Counted from the first letter of the stretch, positions 9,275-17,969 are shown. The stretch is DNA of 29,019 bases from Collinsella sp. TM10-22 (GCF_003466125.1 NZ_QSOC01000005.1:1-29019); one strand, 5' to 3'. A program made the numbers and translations. The notes: generated by a model from the sequence alone, not told the origin.

Positions 9275-10552
9275 ATGTCCACTAAGTATGCAATCGTTGG
9301 CGGCAAGCTCATCGACGGTACCGGTGCCGAGCCGGTCGAGAACTCCCTCGTTCTCGTCGACGACAATGGCAAGATCGAGTACGCCGGTGTCATGCAGGAC
9401 CTTCCCGAGGGCGTTGAGGTTATCGACGCCGCCGGCAAGACCGTCCTTCCCGGCCTGATCGACACCCACCTGCACTTCTCGGGCAACCTGACCGACGATG
9501 ACACCGACTGGGTCATGCAGCCGCTCCTCGAGAAGCAGGCCGTCGCCGTCAAGCAGGCCTACGACTGCCTCACCCACGGTCTCACCACCGTCTGCGAGAT
9601 CGGCCGCTTTGGTATCCAGATCCGTGACTGCATCGACAAGGGCGTCTTCAAGGGCCCGCGCGTTCTGGCAACCGGCCTTGGCTTCTGCCGCGTTGCCGGC
9701 CACGGCGACTCCCACCACTGCAGCCAGGAGCTCAACAAGGAATCGCACCCCTGGGGCGATCAGGTCGACGGTCCTTGGGATCTGCGTAAGGCCGTCCGCC
9801 GTCGCCTGCGCGAGAACCCCGATGCCATCAAGATCTGGGCTACCGGTGGCGGCATCTGGCGCTGGGACTCCGGCCGCGACCAGCACTACTGCTCCGAGGA
9901 GATTCAGGCCGTGGTCGAAGAGGCCAAGATGGTCGGCATCCCCGTGTGGAGCCACTGCTACAACAACCACGCCGCTGCCTACGATTCCGTCCGCTTTGGC
10001 TGCGAACAGCTGATCCACGGCTTCGATATCGATGAGCGCACCATGGACCTCATGGCCGAGCAGGGCACCTTCTTCACCCCGACGATCGCCTTCCTGCCCA
10101 CTTGGTACGCCACCTATCCGCCCGTCTACGTCCCCGAGCTGCACGACAAGTACGAGGGCACCCTGGTCGAGAAGGAACTGCAGCGCAACTACGACTGCCT
10201 GCGCGAGGCCAAGAAGCGCGGCGTCGTCATGACGATCGGCTCCGACTCCTTCTCCTTCGTCACCCCGTACGGCACCTGCTCCATCGAGGAGATGTACGAG
10301 TTCGTCGACAAGATCGGCTTCACCCCGGTCGAGACCATCACCTGCGCCACCCTCAACGGTGCCAAGATGTGCCACATCGAGGACGAGACCGGTTCCATCG
10401 AGGCTGGCAAGTGCGCCGACCTGCTGGTCGTCAATGGTGACGTCGCCGCCGACATCCACGTGCTCAACACCGACAACATGGACGTCATCATGAAGGACGG
10501 CTGGATTGTCGAAGCCGGCAGCTTCGGCGAGGCAAACAAGTACAGCGCCTAA
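9275..10552 (+). CDS. Metal-dependent amidohydrolase (imidazolonepropionase/prolidase-like)
   Basis: This is a cytoplasmic hydrolase of the amidohydrolase superfamily with a probable binuclear metal centre. The 425 residues show the full ligand set: His65 and His67 in DTHLHF, Lys186 in AIKIWATGG (the likely carboxylated bridging lysine), His227 in WSHCYN, His248 in IHGFD and Asp324 in GSDSF. This arrangement is typical of the group containing imidazolonepropionase-like and Xaa-Pro dipeptidase-like enzymes acting on cyclic amides, dipeptides or N-acyl amino acids. The exact substrate cannot be read from sequence. Nearly all codons end in C or G, so expression is probably high. The upstream permease is a natural partner. 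SD AAGGAGG fixes the start. Confidence 0.85.
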   Translation: MSTKYAIVGGKLIDGTGAEPVENSLVLVDDNGKIEYAGVMQDLPEGVEVIDAAGKTVLPGLIDTHLHFSGNLTDDDTDWVMQPLLEKQAVAVKQAYDCLTHGLTTVCEIGRFGIQIRDCIDKGVFKGPRVLATGLGFCRVAGHGDSHHCSQELNKESHPWGDQVDGPWDLRKAVRRRLRENPDAIKIWATGGGIWRWDSGRDQHYCSEEIQAVVEEAKMVGIPVWSHCYNNHAAAYDSVRFGCEQLIHGFDIDERTMDLMAEQGTFFTPTIAFLPTWYATYPPVYVPELHDKYEGTLVEKELQRNYDCLREAKKRGVVMTIGSDSFSFVTPYGTCSIEEMYEFVDKIGFTPVETITCATLNGAKMCHIEDETGSIEAGKCADLLVVNGDVAADIHVLNTDNMDVIMKDGWIVEAGSFGEANKYSA

Positions 10553-10593
10553 GCTACCGTTCATCGATGGCTGGATGTAAAACACAGTATTTG

Positions 10594-10608
10594 ATTGCAT
10601 AATGCAAT
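10594..10608 (+). promoter_or_regulatory. ATTGCAT-A-ATGCAAT dyad before the first kinase gene
   Basis: This is a perfect 7-bp inverted repeat around a single base, overlapping a possible -10 (CATAAT, 10598-10603). The same ATTGC/GCAAT half-sites recur before the glycosyltransferase-kinase operon at 15271-15298. Candidate operator. Confidence 0.4.
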
Positions 10609-10610
10609 GG

Positions 10611-10637
10611 AGAGGGTCGCTTGCGGCCCTCTTTATT
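10611..10637 (+). terminator. Terminator between amidohydrolase and kinase genes
   Basis: AGAGGGTCGC (10611-10620) pairs fully with GCGGCCCTCT (10623-10632), one pair being a wobble, followed by TTATT. It ends the permease-amidohydrolase unit. Because a possible -10 lies upstream of it, it could also act as an attenuator for the kinase gene, whose start is 33 nt further on. Confidence 0.75.
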
Positions 10638-10664
10638 GCTATGCGGTGCGTCAGTAAGAAGGGG

Positions 10665-12056
10665 ATGACGGTGGATCTCAATAGGCTGATTCTGGGCAAG
10701 AGCTACAACTCTACCAAGGTCTTTCGTACCGCTCAGCATGTGGTTCAAGCCATCTTGCTCGGTATTGTCGTTCCGCTGCTTATCCTGCTGCTCATCTGGG
10801 ATCTAACCGATAATCCCAATCCCGTTCCGGCCGTTGTCGTCATTGCCGGCTTGGTCATGCTGTGCTTCTTCTTCTCGTACGTCTTTGTCGTTCCCGACGA
10901 CCTCACATCGAGCGCAACCGACCGCACGCTCGCCATCGCTTCAAAAATATTCGCCTACACGTCGCGCGGCCTTACGCCCGAAGCGGCCCTGGGCGCCTCT
11001 AAGATCATCCTGTCCGAGACCATCGCCTCTGCCATCTGCTTTACCGACGGCAAACAGGTGTTGGCAAGCTGGGGCGAGGACTCGGCAAAGTGCCCTGCCG
11101 GCACCCCGGTGGTGCTGCGGACTACGCTCAACGTGATCAACAGCGGTGAGCAAAGCGTGTTTTCGCGCGATGCCTCGACCGAGGCGGGTGGCTACTTCCC
11201 GCGCCTGCGCGCTGGTATTGTCGCACCGCTCACCGTGCGTGGGCATTGCGTGGGCACGCTCGAGCTGTATTATCCCCGTCTGAGCAGCATCGATATGCGC
11301 CAGACGGCGCTTGCCTCGGGCTTTGCCGACCTCATTTCCACGCAGCTCGCGAGCTTTGAGCTCGAGCGCCAGGACGAGCTCACGGCCCGTGTGGAGCTGC
11401 GCGCCTTGCAATCGCAGGTCGATCCTCATTTTCTGTTTAACACCATCAGCACCATCGTGTCGCTCGTGCGTACCGAGCCGGACAAGGCCAGGTCGCTGCT
11501 CATCGACTTTTCCAATTACTACCGTCAGACACTGTCCGATTCCGATACCCTCACAACGCTCGAGCACGAGGTGGAACAGGGCACTCGCTATATCAATCTT
11601 ATGCAGGCTCGTTATGGCGACGGCCGTCTGCGCGTCTCGGTCGATATCGACTTTGAGGTGCGCGATTGCATGGTGCCACCGTTTATCTTGCAGCCGTTGC
11701 TCGAAAACTGCATCAAGCATGCGCAGCGCGAGACCGAGCCGCTTTCTATTCATGTTAGGGCTTTCGAGACCGATGACGGCTTGGAGATCAGCGTCGAAGA
11801 TGACGGCATCGGTATGAGCGAAGAAGTCTGCGCACACCTGTTTGAGCAGCATCGCCGAGAGGAGCCCGAGAGCATTACCGCCGACGGCTCCGTCAAGCGA
11901 GGTTGCGGCTTGGCGCTCTTCAACGTGCTTCAGCGCATCCATTTCTTTTACGGAGAAGATTCCGGCATGCGCGTGAAGTCCCAGGAGGGCGTGGGAACGC
12001 AGGTCATCGTTGAGTTGAACGGCGAACCGCATGAGCCGGCGCCGCTGACGGCGTAG
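10665..12056 (+). CDS. LytS-type sensor histidine kinase (first pair)
   Basis: This membrane kinase passes phosphate to the LytTR regulator encoded next. The 463 residues contain two membrane segments (about 25-45 and 53-77) and a GAF-like input region (about 85-230). A HisKA_7TM/LytS-type dimerisation box follows with His255 in DPHFLFN, then an ATPase domain with N-box LLENCIKHA, G-box EDDGIGM and GCGLALFN. It lacks the 5TM-LYT sensor of classical LytS, so the signal is unknown. Start choice is uncertain: ATG 10665 is used, but GTG 10671 has a better-spaced SD (AAGGGG, 6 nt), and an upstream ATG at 10641 has no SD. Longer starts would overlap the terminator at 10611-10637. Confidence 0.87.
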   Translation: MTVDLNRLILGKSYNSTKVFRTAQHVVQAILLGIVVPLLILLLIWDLTDNPNPVPAVVVIAGLVMLCFFFSYVFVVPDDLTSSATDRTLAIASKIFAYTSRGLTPEAALGASKIILSETIASAICFTDGKQVLASWGEDSAKCPAGTPVVLRTTLNVINSGEQSVFSRDASTEAGGYFPRLRAGIVAPLTVRGHCVGTLELYYPRLSSIDMRQTALASGFADLISTQLASFELERQDELTARVELRALQSQVDPHFLFNTISTIVSLVRTEPDKARSLLIDFSNYYRQTLSDSDTLTTLEHEVEQGTRYINLMQARYGDGRLRVSVDIDFEVRDCMVPPFILQPLLENCIKHAQRETEPLSIHVRAFETDDGLEISVEDDGIGMSEEVCAHLFEQHRREEPESITADGSVKRGCGLALFNVLQRIHFFYGEDSGMRVKSQEGVGTQVIVELNGEPHEPAPLTA

Positions 12057-12089
12057 CGCGCGAGTGTATTGAGGAGAGAGGAAGCGCAC

Positions 12090-12824
12090 ATGTCCGAGGG
12101 TTGGAACATCCTGGTAGTTGATGACGAGCCTCCAATTAGGGCTGAGCTACGCTATCTGTTGGAGAAGGACGCGCGCGTGGGGCATATCGCCGAGGCAGGC
12201 AATGTCACCGAGGCCGTGGAGTCGATTCTGTCGAACAAGCCCGACGTGCTGTTTTTGGATATCACGATGCCCGGCCGCTCGGGAATTGAGCTTGCCGAGA
12301 CGCTGCAGAACCTAAAAAAGCCGCCGGTCGTGGTGTTTGTGACGGCATTTGCCGAGTATGCGGCCGATGCCTATAACCTCGATGCCGTCGATTACGTCGT
12401 CAAGCCGGTCGAGGATGCCCGCTTGTCAAAGGCGCTCGACAAGATCGAGGCAGCCTTGGGTGCCCGTCGTGTTATCCACGCTCCGCGCCAGCCTCTGCGT
12501 CTGACGGTGGACCGCGGGGGCAAAAAGGTGTTCATTCCCGCCGCAGACGTCTGCTACTTTGAGGCGCGCGCCGATTTTTGCAACGCCATCTGCGCCGAGG
12601 GAACGTACCTGATCAATGAGTCGATCTCTTCGCTCGAACGTCGCTTGGGCTCCGAGGGCTTTATTCGCGTTCATCGCAGCTATCTGGTCAATTTGGAAGA
12701 CGTGCACAATGTTGAGATTGGCTCCACGGGGTTGATGGAGCTCAGGCTCGACCGCGTGAGCTCGACGGTGCCGGTGTCCCGTCGTCGTGCCGCCGAGGTC
12801 AAGTCGCACCTGGGGCTTGCGTAA
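12090..12824 (+). CDS. LytTR-family response regulator (first pair)
   Basis: This transcription factor is activated by the kinase encoded 33 nt upstream. The 244 residues comprise a receiver domain (about 5-120) with acidic residues Asp11/Asp12, phosphoacceptor Asp57 in LFLDITMPG and the conserved Lys in YVVKPVEDA. A LytTR DNA-binding domain follows (about 140-240) with FIRVHRSYLVN and PVSRRR, the hallmarks of that fold. ATG 12090 is chosen because AGAGGA lies 7 nt upstream; a TTG 21 nt earlier has no SD. LytTR proteins bind paired direct repeats, but I could not find a convincing target in the window. Confidence 0.9.
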   Translation: MSEGWNILVVDDEPPIRAELRYLLEKDARVGHIAEAGNVTEAVESILSNKPDVLFLDITMPGRSGIELAETLQNLKKPPVVVFVTAFAEYAADAYNLDAVDYVVKPVEDARLSKALDKIEAALGARRVIHAPRQPLRLTVDRGGKKVFIPAADVCYFEARADFCNAICAEGTYLINESISSLERRLGSEGFIRVHRSYLVNLEDVHNVEIGSTGLMELRLDRVSSTVPVSRRRAAEVKSHLGLA

Positions 12825-12916
12825 GAGGCTTGCGTGCCGTCGTTTACCATCGCAGGTTTGGTATGGGCGCGCGGTGGGCATAATGGGTGGCATCGAATGA
12901 AATCGAAAGGATCATT

Positions 12917-13861
12917 ATGCCCGCGCTTATCACCCATCATCTGTTTGGCGAGGAAAGCATCGACCGTCTTCCGCAGGGCGTTATTGCGTCCGACGAGGAG
13001 CGCATCGCCTTTATCCTGGGAAACCAAGGTCCCGACCCGTTTTTCTTCCACATGCTCACGCCGCGCATTTCCGACTGTATGTTGCTTGCTCAGGCCATGC
13101 ACCGCTCGCGCATGTCGCGCCAGTTCTCGTGCCTGCGCGACGGCGTGTCGCACCTGCAGCCGCGCGATGCCAATCTGGGTCGCGCCTTTGCGCTGGGCCT
13201 GCTGTCGCACTATGTGCTCGACCGCAATGCCCACCCCTTTGTCTACGAGCAGCAGTTTGGCATTGTAGATTCCGATCCCGAGCTCGAGGCTTCGGGCAGC
13301 CAAGTACACGCCGTGCTCGAAAGCGACCTGGACGTGCTGATGCTGCAGCTCAAGCGCGACGGTGCCACGGTCGAGGACTATCCGCCGGCGGGCGAGATCG
13401 TCACCACCGACCGCATCAATCGCGTGGCCGGTGTGCTGATGAGCTACGTCGCCGGGCGCGTGTACGGTATCGACATCCCGGCGGGGGAGTACGCCGGCGC
13501 CGTCTCGGACATGCAGATGCTCTATCGCGCCATTGAGCCCGCCGGCTCGGCAAAGACTCGTGCGATTGCCCTGGTCGAGGGCTTGGTGCACGACTACTCG
13601 CTGCTCGACGGCCTTGCCCATCGCGTGACGACGGAGCTGCCCGAGCGCACCGGCAACCTGGGCCACCTGACATGGAAGAACCCCTTTACCGATGAGGTCT
13701 CGAATGAGAGTTTCCCCGAGGTCTTTGAGCGCGCACTGGTCGATTACGAGCTCACCGTTGCTCGCTTTATCGAGACCGGCGACATGGAGGCCGTGACCGG
13801 CCATATCAACTACAGCGGCCGCGTACTCGACGCCGACGAGGAGTTCGACCGCGAGGAATAG
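12917..13861 (+). CDS. Zinc-dependent phospholipase C-like protein
   Basis: The protein resembles the Zn_dep_PLPC family (Pfam PF00882), a helical fold binding zinc through His and Asp residues. The 314 residues contain the expected ligands: His7/His8 in ITHHLFG, Asp40 in GNQGPDPFFF, His98 and Asp102 in LLSHYVLDRNAHP, and His106. It has no signal peptide, so unlike secreted clostridial phospholipase C it should be cytoplasmic. The true substrate is unknown; many such proteins are annotated only as phospholipase-like. ATG 12917 is preferred, with GAAAGGA upstream, over a GTG ten codons earlier. It is separated by 92 nt from the regulator gene, and a -10-like TAATGG lies shortly before it, so it probably has its own promoter. 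Confidence 0.7.
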   Translation: MPALITHHLFGEESIDRLPQGVIASDEERIAFILGNQGPDPFFFHMLTPRISDCMLLAQAMHRSRMSRQFSCLRDGVSHLQPRDANLGRAFALGLLSHYVLDRNAHPFVYEQQFGIVDSDPELEASGSQVHAVLESDLDVLMLQLKRDGATVEDYPPAGEIVTTDRINRVAGVLMSYVAGRVYGIDIPAGEYAGAVSDMQMLYRAIEPAGSAKTRAIALVEGLVHDYSLLDGLAHRVTTELPERTGNLGHLTWKNPFTDEVSNESFPEVFERALVDYELTVARFIETGDMEAVTGHINYSGRVLDADEEFDREE

Positions 13862-13963
13862 GGCCCATGCGTGCCCCTTTGCCGAATCCTTACCAGCGCT
13901 TCTGTGCAATTGGGGTACGATGAACTAACTGCATATTGGGCGAATACGAAAGGGCCCCTGTCC

Positions 13964-15223
13964 ATGAAATACACCAAGCTCGAGCGTAACTGGGTTATGT
14001 ACGATGTGGGCAATTCGGCCCTCGTGTTGCTCAATACCTCGGTGGTGCCCATCTACTTTAACGCCATCAATACCGGTGCTTCCTCGGCAGACCTGGTGGT
14101 CGCTTGGGGCAACGCGCAGACGATTGCCTCGCTGGTCATTGCCATGCTCATGCCCATTCTGGGCGCGCTTGCCGACTACGCTGGCAACAAGATCAAGTTC
14201 TTCTTGGGTTTCTTCCTCACGGGCCTGGTTCTTTGCCTGGCGCAGGCTATCCCAATGTCCGCCATGGCATTTTTGACCGTGTACGTGCTGTGCACCATCG
14301 GCCTTAACTCTTCTATGACGTTCTACGACGCCATGCTGCCCGACATTACCACCGACGAGCGCATGGACGCCGTGTCCAGCTCGGGCTATGCCTGGGGCTA
14401 CATCGGTTCCACCGTGCCGTTCATCATCTGCCTGGCGCTCATCATGGGTGGCCCCGCTCTTGGTGTCCCCACCATGCTGGCAACGCGTCTGTCGTTTATC
14501 ATCACTGGTGCCTGGTGGCTCATCTTTACTCTGCCGCTCATTCGCACCTATAAGCAAAAGTACGGTCGCGAGCGCGGTCCCGAGGACACCATCGGCCACA
14601 TCGTGGGCGGTGTGTTCTCCGAGGTCGGACACACCATGCGCGAGATCGCCCACAACAAGACCGTGCTGGTCTACATGGTCGCGTTCTTCTTCTATATCGA
14701 TGGCGTCCACACGGTCATTTCCATGGCCACCAGTTACGGCTCAGCTTTGGGCATCGATTCGACGCAGCTTGTCCTGGCGCTGCTCGTTACGCAGTTTGTG
14801 GCTTTTCCGTCTGCCATCATCTACGGCAAGCTCGCCGGACGCGTGGGCACGCTCAACATGATCCTGGTGGCCGTTGCCGCCTACATGGGCATTGTGCTGT
14901 TCGCCGCGTTCTTCCTAAAGACCGCCTTTGAGTTCTGGGTGCTTGCCATTATGGTCGGCCTGTTCCAGGGCGGCGTGCAGGCGCTCAGCCGTAGCTACTT
15001 TGGCCGCATTATCCCCAAGGAAAAGTCCAACGAGTACTACGGCTTCTTTGACATCTTTGGTCGTTATGCAAGCGTCATGGGTACCTTCCTAGTGTCGGTC
15101 GTTACCTCGCTGACCGGCAACCCGTCGCTGGGCGTCCTTTCTATTGGCGTGCTGCTGATCGTTGGCTTTATGCTGCTGGTTCGCCTGTCCCGCATGACTC
15201 GGGCAGCAGAGCATGCCGCATAG
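13964..15223 (+). CDS. MFS transporter, UMF1/Atg22-like
   Basis: This is a membrane transporter of the major facilitator superfamily. The 419 residues contain about eleven to twelve hydrophobic segments. The N-terminus LERNWVMYDVGNSAL is the signature of the UMF1/Atg22 branch, which in fungi exports amino acids from the vacuole and in bacteria is largely uncharacterised. A cytoplasmic loop with many charged residues follows segment six, as usual for MFS proteins. ATG 13964 is used because the family motif begins directly after it and GAAAGGG is upstream. A possible -10, TACGAT (13916-13921), suggests an independent promoter. Substrate unknown. Confidence 0.82.
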   Translation: MKYTKLERNWVMYDVGNSALVLLNTSVVPIYFNAINTGASSADLVVAWGNAQTIASLVIAMLMPILGALADYAGNKIKFFLGFFLTGLVLCLAQAIPMSAMAFLTVYVLCTIGLNSSMTFYDAMLPDITTDERMDAVSSSGYAWGYIGSTVPFIICLALIMGGPALGVPTMLATRLSFIITGAWWLIFTLPLIRTYKQKYGRERGPEDTIGHIVGGVFSEVGHTMREIAHNKTVLVYMVAFFFYIDGVHTVISMATSYGSALGIDSTQLVLALLVTQFVAFPSAIIYGKLAGRVGTLNMILVAVAAYMGIVLFAAFFLKTAFEFWVLAIMVGLFQGGVQALSRSYFGRIIPKEKSNEYYGFFDIFGRYASVMGTFLVSVVTSLTGNPSLGVLSIGVLLIVGFMLLVRLSRMTRAAEHAA

Positions 15224-15270
15224 GAGCGAGCGGCTATTGTGCCTGTCCACGGTACTCTTTTGGGGTTATC

Positions 15271-15321
15271 CGCAATAAACATTGCGACTTGCGAGCAATG
15301 ATTTGCCCAAGTGGGTATGAT
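15271..15321 (+). promoter_or_regulatory. Candidate operator/promoter of the glycosyltransferase-kinase operon
   Basis: CGCAAT-AAAC-ATTGCG (15271-15286) is a perfect dyad. It is followed by TTGC-GA-GCAA (15289-15298) and then by TATGAT (15316-15321), a good -10. The expected -35 position overlaps the second dyad, which is how a repressor or activator site would lie. No clean -35 box is seen, so activator dependence is plausible. Confidence 0.4.
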
Positions 15322-15337
15322 GGAATCAGCTAGGTCG

Positions 15338-15373
15338 CGGGGCGTCGCCTGTGTTTGGCGGCGTCCCGTTTTT
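15338..15373 (+). terminator. Terminator or attenuator before the glycosyltransferase gene
   Basis: A 12-bp stem with two wobbles (15338-15349 with 15357-15368) is followed by TTTTT. It may end the MFS transcript. It also lies between the -10 at 15316 and the next ATG at 15395, so it could attenuate that operon. Confidence 0.75.
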
Positions 15374-15394
15374 GTGTTGCAGGGAGGGTAAGGC

Positions 15395-16582
15395 ATGAAC
15401 GCCACAGTCGTGATTCCAACGTATTGGGCGGGCGATGACGCTTGCGCAAACGCCCCTGGCACCTATGACCATTCGACGCGACTCAACGCCGACAATCCCG
15501 AACTCGACCGCTGCCTGGCCTCGCTTGAGCAGGTACGTGACATCCCGCGCATCATCCTTTTGGTGGTCTGTCCCGTTTCTGCCACAGCCGATGTGTCGCT
15601 GCGCGTGCACGAGATTGTCGACGCGCATCCCACGCTCAAGGTCACCGTTGTCACCAACACCCAGGCCTCGCGCATCGCAGACCGGGTTGCTCAGATCGCG
15701 CCCAAGGGTTCGGGCGAGTGCGTGAGCCTGCGAGGCTACGGTGCCATCCGCAATATGGGGCTAGCCTGCGCCGCTGTGCTGGGGCATGACGCGGTTATCT
15801 TCTTGGATGACGATGAGACTGTCATCGACGCCGACTTTATGAAGCGCGCGACCTATGCGTTGGGGCAGCAGACGCGTCAGGGCTTGCCGATCTTGGTCAA
15901 GAGCGGCTATTTCTACGATCGCGACGGCTCGCCGCTGGCTCCCACGGACAAGGCGGGCATCTGCCATCGTTGGTGGACCAAGCGCATCGAGTTCAACCGT
16001 TGGATGAAAAAGGCGCTTTCGGGCACCCGCATCTCGCGCTCCAACTACGTGTGCGGCGGCCTGATGGCCCTGCACGCCCGCGCCTTTACGCGTGTGGCCT
16101 TTGACCCGTTTATCACCCGCGGCGAGGACTTGGATTACCTCTTTAACATGCGCATGTTTGGCTACGACGTGTGGTTCGATAACGAGTGGACCGTGCGCCA
16201 TCTGCCTCCGGAGTCCGAAAAGCGCTCACCGCGCTTTATGCAGGATGTATACCGTTGGTACTACGAACGGGCCAAGTTGACATTCGCCGCGCATCAAAAG
16301 GAGCTCATTCCCGTTACGGCGGCATCGCTTATGCCCTACCCGGGCCCGTGGATTTCGCGCGAGCTCGACGACCGCGTGCGCAAGACCGCTATGGTCCGCA
16401 GCGTGTTTACCCGCGAGCATGAGGGCTACCTGCGCATCTGGCGCCATGGTATCGACGAGGCAAAGGCCTATGCGCGCCAAAACGCTGCAAGCTACCTGCG
16501 TTTCCAGAGCTTTTGGCCCAAGATCATGGACGGGCTTTGGCGTGACGCACAACTGATCAGTATCCTGGAGGGGGCCGAATGA
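15395..16582 (+). CDS. Family 2-like glycosyltransferase
   Basis: This is a cytoplasmic GT-A fold enzyme that probably transfers a sugar from a nucleotide donor. The 395 residues start with the typical strand NATVVIPTYW. They carry the metal/nucleotide-binding DDD at residues 138-140 (VIFLDDDE) and an acceptor-site acidic motif TRGEDLDYLFN further on. There are no membrane segments. SD GGGAGGG precedes the ATG. Its last four bases ATGA overlap the start of the kinase gene, so the two are translationally coupled. This links a sugar transfer step, perhaps for a surface glycan, to signal transduction. Acceptor and sugar are unknown, and no other glycan genes are adjacent. Confidence 0.75.
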   Translation: MNATVVIPTYWAGDDACANAPGTYDHSTRLNADNPELDRCLASLEQVRDIPRIILLVVCPVSATADVSLRVHEIVDAHPTLKVTVVTNTQASRIADRVAQIAPKGSGECVSLRGYGAIRNMGLACAAVLGHDAVIFLDDDETVIDADFMKRATYALGQQTRQGLPILVKSGYFYDRDGSPLAPTDKAGICHRWWTKRIEFNRWMKKALSGTRISRSNYVCGGLMALHARAFTRVAFDPFITRGEDLDYLFNMRMFGYDVWFDNEWTVRHLPPESEKRSPRFMQDVYRWYYERAKLTFAAHQKELIPVTAASLMPYPGPWISRELDDRVRKTAMVRSVFTREHEGYLRIWRHGIDEAKAYARQNAASYLRFQSFWPKIMDGLWRDAQLISILEGAE

Positions 16583-17922
16583 TCGACCGCCGCGCCCAGC
16601 GCGATAGTTCAATATCAATCTTTCGCATCATTGCCGTTGCCTGCGCCATTTGCGTGCTGGTGTACTTTATTTTTGCCTTGGCGACCGGTATCGAGCCGAT
16701 CGCCACGGTGATTGCCTGCGCGCTGCTGTGCATCTTTCTGTGCATCTTTATCTTTTTGACGCTCAATCCCGATTCGGTGCGCTCCCAGTACACCGAGGAG
16801 ACGCTCTCGGTGGCCTCGGCCATGCTCGAGGACATTAAGGGCGGTCTGACGCAGGAATCGGCGCTTTTGGTGTGCCGGCGCATTTTGCCCGAGACGCGCG
16901 CCATGACGGTGGCCATCACCGACGAGGAAAACGTGCTTGCCTGCGCGGGCGAGTTTGAGGAAAAGCTACTGCCAGATTCGCCCATCCACACGCTTGCCAC
17001 ACGCTACGTTATCGAACATGGCATCGTGCAGTCGTTCAACCGTATGGTGGATGTCGTGGGCTCGGACGGCTCGCACAACCAAGTCCCCGCCGGCATTATC
17101 GCCCCCATCAAGGTGGGCGATCGTACCGTCGGCACGCTCAAGTTCTACTACAAGACCCCGCGCGCCGTCGACCGTACCCAGTACGCGCTTGCCTCGGGCT
17201 TTGCCGAGATCTTGTCCACGCAGCTCGCCATCCACGAGCTCGAGGTGCAAAAGGAACTCACAGCGCGCGCCGAGGTGCGTGCGCTGCAGGCGCAGATTAA
17301 CCCGCACTTCCTGTTCAACACGCTGAACACCATTGCATCGTTTACGCGCACCGACCCGTTGCGGGCCCGCGAACTGCTTCGTGAGTTCTCATCGTTCTAT
17401 CGCGCCACGCTCGACAACTCGGGATCGCTTATTCCGGTCTCGCGCGAGGTCGCACAGACCAAGCGCTACCTTACCTTTGAGAAGGCCCGCTTTGGCGAGG
17501 ACCGCGTGCTTGCAACGTTCGATGTGTCCGAGGACGTGGAAGATACGCTGGTGCCGGCGTTCGTGATTCAGCCGATTGTCGAGAACGCCGTGCGTCATGG
17601 TATGGGCGATGACGGCGCCCTGAGGATCGACGTGACCGTTCACCAAGACGGCGAGGATGCAATCTTGATTGCCGTTGCTGATAACGGCGTGGGCATGGAT
17701 GAGGGTACCGCCGCCAGACTGTTTGACGAGCGCTCTGCCCGTCCCGACGCCAGCTCTCCCCAGGGCGGCGGCGCCGGTGTGGCCATGCACAATATTTCGG
17801 AGCGCATCCATCGCTTTTATGGGCCACACTCCTATACGCGTGTCGAATCGGCGCCGGGCAAGGGCACCAAAGTGCTTCTTCATCTTGATTTGTCAGAGAG
17901 CATCTTTGACATTCAAGAGTAA
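16579..17922 (+). CDS. LytS-type sensor histidine kinase (second pair)
   Basis: This is a paralogue of the kinase at 10665 with the same plan. The 447 residues contain two membrane segments (about 13-36 and 40-61), a GAF-like region (about 75-220) and the phosphoacceptor His243 in NPHFLFN. The ATPase domain has IVENAVRHG, ADNGVGM and GGGAGVAMHN. Both kinases share long similar stretches such as ALASGFA-ISTQLA and TARxExRALQxQ, so they came from one duplication. The ATG overlaps the glycosyltransferase stop, giving coupled translation. The paired LytTR regulator follows after 72 nt. The signal is unknown. Confidence 0.88.
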   Translation: MIDRRAQRDSSISIFRIIAVACAICVLVYFIFALATGIEPIATVIACALLCIFLCIFIFLTLNPDSVRSQYTEETLSVASAMLEDIKGGLTQESALLVCRRILPETRAMTVAITDEENVLACAGEFEEKLLPDSPIHTLATRYVIEHGIVQSFNRMVDVVGSDGSHNQVPAGIIAPIKVGDRTVGTLKFYYKTPRAVDRTQYALASGFAEILSTQLAIHELEVQKELTARAEVRALQAQINPHFLFNTLNTIASFTRTDPLRARELLREFSSFYRATLDNSGSLIPVSREVAQTKRYLTFEKARFGEDRVLATFDVSEDVEDTLVPAFVIQPIVENAVRHGMGDDGALRIDVTVHQDGEDAILIAVADNGVGMDEGTAARLFDERSARPDASSPQGGGAGVAMHNISERIHRFYGPHSYTRVESAPGKGTKVLLHLDLSESIFDIQE

Positions 17923-17931
17923 AATAAAAGG

Positions 17932-17969
17932 CTACGGGCTCAACGTCATGCGACGGATGCCCGGCGTAG
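17932..17969 (+). other. Stem-loop between the second kinase and its regulator
   Basis: CTACGGGC (17932-17939) pairs with GCCC-(3 nt)-GTAG (17959-17969), and an inner stem CGTC/GACG lies at 17944-17955. It sits in the 72-nt gap of an otherwise close pair. It may set the kinase-to-regulator ratio by RNA processing or translation. No T-run follows. Confidence 0.4.

Noticed and set aside
10555..10564. TACCGTTCAT as a LytTR binding repeat
   Set aside because: LytTR sites need a second direct repeat at about 21-22 bp; none is present at that distance.
9227..10699. Long minus-strand reading frame of 490 codons opposite the amidohydrolase gene
   Set aside because: It is a mirror of strong C/G third-position bias on the + strand. 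Its composition (Val, Asp, Gly, Leu rich) has no family motif, and the + strand frame has full catalytic residues and an SD.
13921..13931. TGAACTAACTG shared between the MFS upstream region and the right end of the 203-bp element
   Set aside because: An 11-bp match alone in a 29-kb window is not strong, and no second inverted copy lies near 13921.
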